Below, one piece after another: positions 25,902-38,400 of a stretch of 64,000 bases of DNA. The DNA comes from Lateolabrax maculatus (taxonomy: Eukaryota; Chordata; Actinopteri; Acropomatiformes; Lateolabracidae): positions 11,588,501 through 11,652,500 of the forward strand of contig CM062219.1 in NCBI GenBank assembly GCA_031216445.1, given 5' to 3'. The notes below the pieces were generated by a model. That model did no database searches and was not told where the DNA came from. It was given only the letters and a program-made list of their open reading frames with translations. Position 1 is the first letter of the stretch; each line of letters begins with the position of its first letter. The position numbers and the translations under genes are program-made.

Positions 25902-25931
25902 CCATAATAATAATAATATTAATAATAATAA
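25902..25931. repeat. (AAT)n tract
   Basis: AAT trinucleotide run with one interruption, in the presumed sppl3 3' UTR. Confidence 0.85.
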
Positions 25932-26173
25932 CGACCACAACAATGCTAAAAAAATATATATAAACCCCAGCCGTGTCTCACAACCCTAAGTCCACAAAAA
26001 GGGGGGAGGCCTGGCCCTCGAGTTCATCTGAGTCGGTGACAAATAGAGATGCAGAGAAAATTAAAGACGCAGAGAGAGTAGGAAAATGTAGAAGCCTGAC
26101 GAATGGAACGGGCCATGGGGGGGAAGTGGCGGATGAGACCAACTACAGGAGAGGGAAAAAGGAAAAAAAGAGA

Positions 26174-26187
26174 GGGGGGGGGGGGGG
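26174..26187. repeat. Poly(G) run
   Basis: Fourteen G in a row on the plus strand (C run in the sppl3 transcript), within a purine-rich section. Confidence 0.9.
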
Positions 26188-26464
26188 AGAACAAAAACAG
26201 AATAGGCAGGATGTGTTATAATGAAGAGGAAATAAACCGAAAAGAGGAAGCGGAGATGAGGATGTAGGGACCAAAGATGAGTCGTGTCGGGGCGTTGTGA
26301 TCCACACACTGGTGTCCTTCTGAGGGTTTTCACAGAAGATTGGCGGAAAGCATGAACAAGTGATGACAACATGGCCTCACTGTGAGTGCGCCCTCTCTCC
26401 TTCCCTCTAATTAAGGTAAAGGATCCGCAGTCCTCCCCGCGCTGGTCGTTTATCCCAGGGTGCA

Positions 26465-29400
26465 TCATACCTCCAGGAAACGGGAGCTGCTGGTCTTGGT
26501 ATGGAAGGGCTCGGACCACATGCGCCGCAAATCCCCCTGTGGACCACAGACACCAGTTTGGACATTAATCATGAGTCTTGAATCAAATGTTTCCTGATAT
26601 ATCTTCACCGACCGGGTCTGCCAAGAAAACGTTTGATCTACTTTTTATTTAAGTAAAAATAACACACTCTCTACCATTTATACTCCTGTGCACACATTCT
26701 GTCATTCCATTTGCCCCAAACTTTGATTTTAGCTTCATAAAATTCCCTGAATAATTATAATTCAATAGACAATAGGTCATTGATGCCTAGCTGCCTAGTG
26801 ATCTAAAAATAAAGGAAAAAAGGGCCAAGTTGTGAGATCAGGAAAGTGATGAAGAAACACTGAGCCACTTTTTTTTGCTGTAGTTAGTAGAATATTTGGC
26901 AAAAAACGAAAAAAATAAACTGCCGGTGGCATCCAGTTGTAATATTTCTGCCTCCCTCCTTTTGGCAAAGAACAGTAAAGCTGTTCTTCGCATTTCCTTC
27001 CTACAATGGTTCAATCTCTCTTTATAATTATAGCATTCAAGCAAACTGCTGAATTCTGCTAAACTGCCACAGCTGAACTTTTATCTCTTGAAAATAAGGG
27101 ACTGTTGCCGTCCCATCCCCCTCAGTGTACCTTCAGGTAGGCCATAGTGAGCAGAGGCAGCAGGGTGAAGGGCACCAGGTAGAGCAGAGCAGGCTGAGCA
27201 GCACGATGGATCCTGGAGGCCACAGTGGCAGTCAGCAGACCTGAAGACACAGTCACATCATCATCATCATCATCATCATCATCACCACCACCACCACCAC
27301 CTCCAAACATACAGGACACTGAAACAATAAAACCCATGACCTTTTACATCCATCCGTACATTGATTGCTTGCTTACCCACAAAGTATCCAATGAGAGTGC
27401 AGTGGAAATACGAGACGCGCTGCATGCGTCCGGACATGTTACCAGGCCCTGGGACTTCCCCATTTGCTTGCTTCTTGTAGTTGTCATAGCGGAGGACGAA
27501 GCATAACAGCAGCCCCGGCATCACGATGTCTCCTATTCCCAACATGGAGAAGTGACTTCCTGTGGAACTGCACAGAAGAAGTAGACATATGTTTGTAATA
27601 CAGAAACACTACAAACATGGTCCGAAGCAAATACACTACTGAGCCGTGTAGACCAGAGGAAAAATCTGAACCAAAATTCTTCGATTCTTTTTGCTAGTCG
27701 GGCCTGAGGGGTGCAACAGAAGTTAACACAAACAAACAGCAGAAGTGGATCAATAGCAGAGGAGTTAAACATCCTGAATGAATGTGTAAAGATCACACCT
27801 TTCCTCCCTGTGGTTACATCAGTCTTACCTGGGAAAGACCAGTTTGCCGGGTAAGGAGAGACGGGGGACGTCGCGGCCCATCCCTGGTCCTAAGTGAAGC
27901 TTCCTGGAGAGAACGTCTATGGGATTTTCAGCAGGCTGGGTGGCAACTTTGACCATCACATTGCTATTGAAGATGTAGGCTGAGAAGAACACCTGGAGAG
28001 GGAAAAGGAGGAATTTAGCCGAAGATGCTTTAGAGCATCCAGAGCCCAGTGATGTGTAATTATTACTTATTTTGTTTGGCCAATTGTCACAAAAGCATTC
28101 AGTTTATAATCATATGAAAACAAACAAGAAACTTCTCAGAAGCTGTAGCCAGTTTGGTATTAGAATAATTTGATTAATCAATTATCAGAATGATCATCAA
28201 TTTATCTGCTATAGTTTTGGCTCTAGATTGAAAATCTCCAAATGCTCAGCTGCTGCAGTTTGCTGTTACATCGCCTGTATACCTGATTTGTATCCAAATA
28301 GACTCAATCACTGCTTCAAAATACTTCTCAAAGCATGTACAGGTAGGGATTAATTTATCCGATTCATCTAATGTTTTTCTATTATACCATAAATGTCAGC
28401 TTCAGTGGGGAAATAACACTGAGGGCAGTGGAGGGCTGGCAGGTTGCTAGGCGCCCGGTACAGTAAAGATGAGAGAAATTGTCCTCATTGGCAGAACATC
28501 ACCAGAAGCAGTTTGTTGTGCAGTGTCAGTTGTGATTGTTTCTGTTTGAATTGAGGTTGTATTTAGATGCACAACATAGTTTTTTCTTTGTTTCAATGTT
28601 TATTTGTCTGTAAAACAATTCTCAAATGCATTTTTAACTATTTAATCCTTTTTAAGAAGTAATGGCAGCAACTATTTGAACACACTTATTATCTGAATGA
28701 AACAGATAATACTTCAAAAAGCAGCCAGGTGCTCACAGATCCCCTGAGCTCTATTACCCTCGGATTGAGATCTAAACTGATTATATTCAATGGTTTAATT
28801 AAATGATGGAAAATACACATTGCAGTTCATCAAACAACTCAAATAAAATCAAGACTTCCCGTCTCTGTCACTCACTACGCCACTGATAAATACCCCCATA
28901 TTAAAATCCTCATTCATGAGATACTAGTTCCCCTTGACTTTGGTGACATGTTTAGTGGTAATTGCTTGTGTGCTCTGTGCTCAGTGTAGGCGCTCATCCA
29001 AAGTAGGGACAATGCCAGACATAGCTAATAAACCATACCTAAATCTACCAGTGCCAGAAAAATGACAACTAGACATAAATGTTTTTAATTTCTCAGAGGA
29101 TGTAGTGATTTTCATCCAAGTTCGGGCTCAGGGACACTCCTGCTGTCCTTTCTAGCATGCTTTAAATGATGTTGTGTGTTTGTTGTATCTCATGGCAGTG
29201 GCTCGTACGTTAGCTGTGATGGGGGTGAAGTTTTGGATGGAAGCATATCTTACCCAGAACACGTCATAAATGAGCAATCCTGACAGCAGCAGGCAAGACA
29301 CCTTCAGACTGGGGAGCCGCACAAAGGCAATCATGGCCACACACAAACCCATGGCTAAAGCTGCGGGGACGGAAAAACACAAGACACTTCAAACACAGTT

Positions 29401-32400
29401 ACACATTTGAGCAGGAATTAGCTGGAAAAGCAACATGGGAGCCGATTTTAGCGAGTTTATTTAAGAAACATTAATTACTGTGCACACAGGCCTAATTAAT
29501 TAGTCAGACTTTTCTGAGGAAGTTTCTCTGGTTGTGTCCTAATTCACTTTTGGGTATGACCTGATAAGACACAAGATGGTATTGAGATCAAATATGGGGG
29601 CATGCCAGGGTTTCATGCATAGGACATTTGTTGCAACAAAACTATAAGTTTATTATGATGGCTGCATTTCGCATGTCAAGAGTAGTATGTATAGTGTTGC
29701 ATTGTGACTGCTAGTAATATGTTTCAGATTAGCAGCTGGGTCAAATAAAAGAACTGCTAACACCTACACACTACAAAAAAGAACTGATCAAGACCAGCTA
29801 ACTTAAATGCAGATGTTTTAAATAGAAATGAACTAACATGAGTTTATCCTCCCTGTTCTAGCATGTAATATTCTGCAGTAAGAGCCTGAAAATAATGGTG
29901 CTAAAAACAGCATATTGTACAAGTCATTTCAAGTTCCTTCTTCCCCAGGAGATGATGGAAACTGAATTTTGTCCAGACTCTTGCCTTTATTGAAGGCGTA
30001 GCATCAAAGTTAGCAGCTCTGTTAAAAGAACTTCTCCTCACACACTACAATTCATTGTCTATTAATTGGCTGCTTTGATTATTAAGAAACCATAAGGTGC
30101 TGATATTTCATTTATGTTCACTATTGCTTATTGCTGTTAACAACATGCAAGGTCATTAATATGAACCAATGTTACTAATCTTTGGATCCTCACGGCACAC
30201 AACCTGCTGCAGAACTATTTCCTGTGAATTCTGGTGAATGGAAAACCTTCTGCAGACACACTGACACAAGAGTCATGACAGAAAGACGCACCGTCCATGA
30301 GAAGCCAGTGTCCAGTCAGCACCCAGATGAGCACCAACAGTACGGAGAGGGAGAAGGACAGGAGTTCAGCCAGAGTGAAACGCCCACAACAGCCAAAGGA
30401 AATCCTGCAATCACACAAATAAGAGACTCTGTGTAAATCACACAGAACTATTCATAAAAAACTTGATACATACTGGCAAACATTTACAGGCTGATGTGGC
30501 TAAGTGTAAATGGAAAATATCTTCAATTTCATCTGGATATTTATTTGATTTAAGACAGACCTGAAATGACAAGGGGCCTGAGATGCATGAATGATAAATA
30601 TGCACAAAATAACCTGCACAGCCTTTATTTGTGAACATGTTAAGATAGACAAAATAACAACAACCTAAACACTGAGCAGAAACGGATTTTGGGTCAGAGG
30701 TTGGGTTATTACTGGCTCTGTAAAGCAGACAAAGCTTTACTGAAACCAGATATGAGGCTCTGGATCTGTAACTGGAGGATGTGTTCATATTGGTTATTGA
30801 GTAGGTGGGTTGTGTTGTTGGGGATTCCTTGTGCTTTACGATTACTTGATATGTCAGACAACTGAGCCCAGAGGCTATTAAAATGATTTGTATGCAGCAA
30901 GTGAAAAGATACACATTATATGGGCCATTTGATATTTCTAAAGCTGAATCACAGAGCTTTAGAAATATTTGTAAAAGACATACAAAACAGCAAGGAGCAG
31001 TTTGAGCAACAACAAACATGTTTAAAGTCTCATAGAATCCACATGGTTTCCTTACTTGTTCTGTGGGGAGCAGGGTCTGGTCAGATACTGGCACATTGGC
31101 AACAAGAGGAATGCAAATGCAATTGTTGCGAGAACTGGGGAGAAGAACAAAGCACAACGGTGAGACCAAAGGCCTAATACGCCTATACTGCTTGTTCCAG
31201 TCGTTTTCTGTCAGCTTAATGAGGCAGATAACGGTCTTCACAGTTTCAATAATCAGCACAGGTAAGAGGCCTTCCCCAGAGTGTAACTACTGAACAGAAA
31301 GGCGAAAGCCTTATCAGAGTAATTCTACAGCTGAAGAGTTTTCGTGTTATGTTCAAGAGCGGCACTTACCTGCAGTGCAAATGGTGAAGACCACCTGTAC
31401 TGAGTCAAAGAAGAAGAACATGACTAGCAGAGACACAGATGCTCCTATGGGCAGGAACAGGGCCTGTGTGGAGTCTATAGTCTGAATACCTGCAAAACAA
31501 TACAAACATCAACATGAGAAGGACTTAAAAACCCCAAAAGTTGTAAGTGATTACCTGTTGAGTTGCGAAAAAAATTACTATATATTTCAAGCCTTGCCAT
31601 GTGTATAACACCCACTGTTGTTTGTGTTGCTGTTATTGAAAGCCCCTGTTGTCGTGGGGTTACCATCTTTATCCTTCTCCTGGTTCTCACAATCCATGTT
31701 TAATGACCTGCAGGAGGGAGGGAAAGAAAGAGAGGAAAGGGCAGAGAGCAAGAGAGCGTGTTGGACTCTGGCATCAATAATCTCAAAAAGCATGCAAACT
31801 GTTGGTATGTGTTGAAGGGCTGTGTAGGAGAAAACCCTTTTCTACAGTGAATGAACTAGATCTTACAACTCCTGAAAAGTGATGGCTCTTACGCATATAA
31901 ATATCTCTGTCAATGGAAGATGACTAAAGTTTGTCTTTCTTTGAAAAGAAAAATAAAAAAATAACACCTTTCTTTTACATTGTTGAGTCAAGGCAAAAAG
32001 TTTTGAGGTTAAATGTTGAATTGATGGCTTTGCAGAAAATAGGAGGTCTGTGAACTTAAGCTGAAGTGAAGCCTGAGAAAGCATCTCCCTCAAGTCAAAC
32101 CACAAATTATTTCCATTTGTTTTTTTCTCCTGCTCACACCTGACATCAAAAGTTGGGAACACAGTCATAAAAACTGTTGTAAAAACCAAATCTGCACAAA
32201 TTGAAAATGTTCTGAAAGGAAAAAGTGTATGGAAAAGCGATGAGCGTAAATGATTTTCTCTCCCGGCAGCAACAGCCACAACAACAGAATGAGCTCGGTG
32301 TAACTTGATCTGCTCTGTCGTGACTTCCAAATAATAACTAGAATCCACCCAACAACCATAATTTGCCCCAACCATTTTCTGTCTGATGTGTTTTTCTCTT

Positions 32401-35400
32401 CCATGATAAATGGCCTGGATCATGGACTGATGATGGAGCATCATATTGGCACTGTCCCCACTGTTGTACGTTTTTATATTTGTATAGAATATAAGACAAT
32501 AAGCATCAATAACCCATGTTTATGCAGATGGACACCTGATTGGTTCTGCGTCTTAATCCTATAACAAATGGATGAGAAAAACATCCTGAGAATCAAACCC
32601 CATGAAGCCATTTACCTGATCACAGTCCTCATACTCCTCTAAAGGCTACAGGTGCTTGCTCATGTGGCAAACAAGATGTGCTTTGTAAGTCATTGTCCAC
32701 TATCCCCCTGACAGCTGAAGTGATTATTTATTTAGTGACACTCACCTGAAGCTGCCATAGACGATGAGCAGGATGGAGATGAGAAAGGTCGACACCTGGC
32801 TGGAGTCAACTAGGGAGTATGCCCTAAAGAGGGGGGAGAGGAATACAAACATGAGACTCTAAGCACAAACATAGATGTAATGTTTGTGCACTACTACATT
32901 CAAAAGGATGCATCGTTTTTGCTGCTAAACCAAGTAACAGTTTCCATAACAACTGTCTTCATACTGACAATACATTGCTAAACTGTAACAACTTTGAATT
33001 ATTACTTTTCTTCTAAACACAAGCTGTCACTACCTTAAACATCACATGGACAGCAGGAAAGTAAATCAGCCTTAAAATACACACATGATACTGCGAAAAG
33101 ATCGGCTGCGGCCTCCTTTTGTTGGTCAAAACTGAAAACTCATTACAACATCACACATTACAAGTTGCACTCATGCTAGTAAGCTAACTGTGACTTGCCA
33201 TTTTTTTATTTTTTGTTTTATTTTTGACCATATTGCTGACTCATTACAAGTTGAAGTGAATGAAAATACATCTGTTGTTTGAATTCAATGCCGATCTTCC
33301 TGTTATTTGTCAGACCAATTACATTCCTTTTTCAGCATGTCATTTTATGTTTGATAACCCTCTCTGAATGTTTTGGAAAGAGAAACATCTGTCCCTCAGC
33401 CATTTTACCCCTGCAGGATGCTTTTCCAAGCATGATACTGGGTGGTTTTAGCCAAATGACACGCTGTTTTAGATAAATATTACAGCATACTATTGTATAA
33501 ATACCTGACTACACATTTATTATTTCTAACAATGCACCTAAATGTCCACTGCGGCACATCAGCAAAAAGACTTATCAGAATACAGCCTTGAAGATAATAA
33601 GTAAAGTTATTAACTGGGGCTACCTTCAGAAGAGAGACAGTGAACAAACCTTGTTGTAGCCACAACTACTTTATCTTGGAGAAAAAGCAGGGTGAAATTC
33701 TACCCTTGGAATTGTTTGACTGTGCTCAATTGTGCAAGTATTCCTTTCCCTTGGAATAAAGGCAGTTTTCCTACTGGACTCAACTGGATTTTTTTTATTT
33801 TTTATTAAGAACTATAATATGTATACAACAGCAAGGGTTGGCTAACCAAGCGGTATTTCCACCTTTAACACACTGACCTGTGCATTGTATATGCTATATA
33901 AGGGGAATTAGGTCTGGTTAGAGGAATTTAAAATCCTGTTTAGTGACAATCTCAGAGAACATCTAATTCAATGTGAAAACATTTACAATCACCACACAAC
34001 ACACTCCTACTCTGTACACTACAAGAAAATGCTGCTGTTTTGCACAGAGCTGAGCATATTCTGTTCCCATGAGATCAGTGGGACTTATAATTACACACAA
34101 GCAAGCAGCGAAGACAGGAAAGTGAAACAATTCGATAGTAAAATAAGAATTGCAAATTTTGTTGCATTTAAAAAAAGAACTGGGGAAAAACGAGCGACTG
34201 ATTATGAAAATCAATAAAGCAAATGTGATTCTTACGGCTCTAGGCAAATTGGAAACTGTCTACAAAGGAATGGGGTGTGAGGTCACAACAGTGGTGCAGT
34301 CTTTACATTTTGATTCAGCCCGCTGATGTAATCTAGGAGCATGTGAGTCACCATATTTTGGAAAATAAGCACCAAATAGCTTTAGCTTTAAAAAGCTCTA
34401 AAAAACATATTGTACGCAGCTTGTACGCAACTTTGTAAAATGTATTCCTAATTGTTTGATTGTATGTTTTATTTTATTTGTCTGTCTTTAGTACGGCACC
34501 TTGACTTTTTTAAGCATAACAATAGCTGAAATTTCAACAAGAACATTTAAATACCTGAGCAGGCTGAAATGCATCAGTCAATACTGCTGATTTAAAATAC
34601 AAACCATGGTGTTGAATTAATTGAAAGTCAAGAAGATAGCCTATGTCTTTTCTACACTATGTAATATAGCTAACAAACATGACATTACAAAACATAGCAT
34701 ACCAGTCTGGAGTAACATGGCAAAAAATGATTAACTAAATTAGATACGTTTTGACCTACATCCTCTCTGTACGCTACATGTTATTATGATTTGTGAGACA
34801 GACTTAACATAAAAAGGAGTTTGTGAAGGACATCATAATGCAAGTCCTTTCTGTTAAAAAGAATACACTTCAGATGGAAGATGGTTGGCATTTAGTTCTG
34901 GTATAGGAAAGATGAATTGCACTTTCTTGATGTGATGAATGAGACTTTAAAACATTACATATCCAGCTCCTTTTTTTGTGTGTTTATGAGTCAAACAGAC
35001 ATACTTCTTAGATCTCTGAAGCAAGACATTGTAAGATTACACATCTGACCAATCCTAAAATTTCAGCATAAAGTCATCTCGCTATTTTTTTCAGACAAAC
35101 GTGTAATCAGGATTCTAGTCTGCAGACGGATGTTGCGTCTTAGCACCAAACTGTACCCATATCAATGATCTGGGGCCTTGACATAGTGTAGACTTGATAT
35201 GCAACCTTATAATGCAGGCCTTTTACTGGGGCAAAGACAAGGCTGGCATTGTGAAGTGCCTGCCTTCAGTTGAGAAGTGCAGATTTGACCCCAATCCTGA
35301 CCCGTCTGTCTCCTGTCATACTCTTGGGCCGTGGGTGAGGAATGCGGGCTGGAGTTAAAAAAAAAAAAACAATACTAGTGACCCCAAAAATGTTTTTATC

Positions 35401-38400
35401 ATCATCACTGCTCCACTGGTGTAGAGGCATCAAAGCTGTTCTTAGTCTGCATTTAAGCTCCCCCAAATTTCATCAGTGTCTTAAAAGGCACCATTGCATC
35501 TAACACTGATGTCTATTAACTATATGCATAATATTAGCTTGCAGATATATCGGAATCCGTGAATATGTTGACCGATAAGTAACAAGAAACAGCAGAACAT
35601 AAATTCCAAAGACTTTTCCGAGGTAGTGACTAAATGTCACGATTACATCCTCCATCTCATCTGGTTAGCAAAAGATTTTTTTTTTTCCAACTGTGAAATG
35701 TCACGCTACTAATTAAAGGGATTCCAATCCCAAATATTTGTTTATGTTATTTGTTTATCTAAAACTCATATCTGTATCGGCCTCAAGAATTTGGTATCGG
35801 TTGGGCTATATGCATAAATGTTGAATTGCTGAATTTACCGCTCACTATAGAGTAAGTTATTGAGTATTCATTATATTGAGAATAGTCAATGAAAGAAAAG
35901 AGATACATATTCAGAATACAGTAGGCACAAAGTGGCAGAGGGAAAGTCTTATAAGTCATGACAGAAGCGCTACACAGGAAAACCACATTAGAAAAAAAAG
36001 GAACTATTGTGACAAGTTGACCCTTGCCAGCACTGACTGAAGGACACTTGACAGGATATTTGTTACACTGCAAGACAGTTCAGAAAAAATAACCATCTAG
36101 TTGAATCAACATCTGTAACAATCTCTATTTCTGCTACTTTTTCCACTACTGCACTTCGGCAGTTCTATTTTTTTTAATGAAAGTTTGATTTAGTGAACTC
36201 TAGGTCATCTTTTTGAAAGCAAAAATGTCTCCCACTCTACTACAACTGTAGCCAACAACTCAATCCTTATGGGGTTATAGTTAGGCAACATACAGTGAAT
36301 ATAAATTGTCTTCTTCTGCAACACACTGTATTGTGCAGGCTGCATTTCAGTTTGCTTGTGACCAGAGTAATATTTTGCGATCCAAAAATCACTGAAATCT
36401 TTGGAGTATGACATAATAAAACACTATCATGTTATGAACAGGGCTTATATGAGTTAACCTAATGCATTTTCAGTTTGGCCAGAAAAGCTTACTTCATTTG
36501 GATAATATCTAAACTAAAGAAGGTCCTATTTCTAATGTGTATGAATATCAAGCCTCGCAACTAAAATCCGCTTTTAGTTGCACTGCTGGCATGCAGTGAA
36601 TACTGTTTCAGCTCTGAGTATCGCTGGGCTGCATTATTAGTTTTCTTCCAAGTACTGACAGAGAGAACAGCCCTTGCATAAAAACTCAGTGCTCCAAATC
36701 ATTTTTCATTCTGGTGCGCATGTGACACAGGAATTTGTTTTTTTATTGTGATGCTGAGGGGGAAAAAGGCAAGAATTCCCTGTTTCTTTCATTTGTTCAG
36801 TAGCACAGGAATGACTACAGGGTGTCTACGAGGACAGGGGTAACATGTAGTTCACTGTGGAAACAGGACACCGGGACAATACTGCATCATGTAGCTTTGC
36901 TCTGGTCTTCTTTGTCCAATAAAACAAACAACAACAAAAAAAAAACCGGCCGGCATCATCTTTACACATACATCAAATTACAATGGGGACGGTATACCTG
37001 ACCCAAGAGGTAGATGACAAACAATATACCCGATCAAAATATGACACCCTATTCAGACAAGTGTTTCCATTTAGTAGGTTTTAACCTAAACGGGTTGGCC
37101 TCAAGCATTAAGAAAATGATTAAGAAACTGACCTTGTTCTTCTACACACAGACACTAATGATGTCACTTCTTCACTGTCAACACAGCAAGCGAATAGACA
37201 GCTAGTTAAATCTACCACAGACCTAATTCATATTCTGGTATCGAACTGGTTCGTCTGAATTCTGCGCACAGAAGCCTGTAGAACATGGGTGAGATAGATG
37301 AATGGAACATTTAAAAACAAAATACAATCCCGGACTGTTGAGGGCTGGATGGCAGCCCAAAGTGCCATAAGACGTCCTTGTTCACTGACAGACTAGGTTT
37401 TCAATAACACAATTCCAATACCGTCCTCCATCAAGCCAGTTGCATTCATGACTTGACCACTAAGGGCCAGGTCACCAGCCCACAATGAAGACTTTTTGCA
37501 AATGCTGCCCCTGTGGGGCGTAGATAGTTAAGATTGACCGTCCAGAAATATCTTACTCAAGGATCACCAGATTATATACATGGAGATAAATTACTCAAAC
37601 TGAAAAAATGTGAGCCCCTAGCATATGTATTAAATTTTATTATACTTTCCACCATCTTACAGTAGCCACTGGGTGGAGTTGCGGCTGGACCTCCAATTGG
37701 GAATTAACATTTAACATTTCCACTTTCTCATCCAATTATGGATGTAATGGGTCACATCCTTCAGGAACAAGACTGTAATTTGGGTGTGAAACAGTGACCT
37801 CTTTGCCTCCACAAAAACAAGTACACCTCCCCCGCATTGCTGCTCTGGTGTGTGTTTACACCCTTCTGTGGCATGTTTGTCTTGGTTTGAATGGGTTTTG
37901 TTAAAAGATCAGCGTAGAAATAGACATAAAAGATTGACATATAGGGCATGTGAGGTCCTGGGTTGGGTTTGTCCATGATGTTACAATTACAGGGTCCACG
38001 TCTCAGCCCAGAGTCACAAGGATGCCCTGTGGCACCATGTTTTTAGAAAGACAGATCTAAACGAGCTGCTGGTCACACCTATCAAGACTGAAGTCCAGAT
38101 CTAATCTAATCATTTTGTTAGTTTTCTCAGAGCACATGAACACAATGAGTGGAAGTCTAAGCCTCAAACTTCAAGATGCATTAGACTAGTGCCTCTCCAC
38201 ATTAAAACTATTTGGGCTTTTAAATTCTGAGGACTAATCTTAAGTGGTGCCTCTGTTTAGGACACAAGCAACAGGTGCTTCACTAATCCGTCAGAGTCAA
38301 ATGGGTCAATGTGTTCTCTTGGCTGAGGATACAGCAGCATTATTCATGTCTATATACTTATAACATACTGTATGTAACATAGGACCTAAAATTGACCAGG

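Larger units (their letters stand above)
23582..26464 (-). other. sppl3: Probable sppl3 3' UTR
   Basis: This sequence between the sppl3 stop and the poly(A) candidates holds no other recognisable exon. It includes a 28-base A run at 23656-23683 and another near 23709-23723, a (CA)17 microsatellite, an ATA/AAT tract and a G run. A 3' UTR of about 2.9 kb is long but reasonable for vertebrate SPPL3. The true 3' end could be anywhere from 24.9 to 23.4 kb. Confidence 0.5.

Noticed and set aside
26061..26519. 152-codon minus-strand frame over the last sppl3 exon
   Set aside because: It reads the terminal sppl3 exon in the wrong frame and continues into the 3' UTR; the conserved frame ends at 26465.
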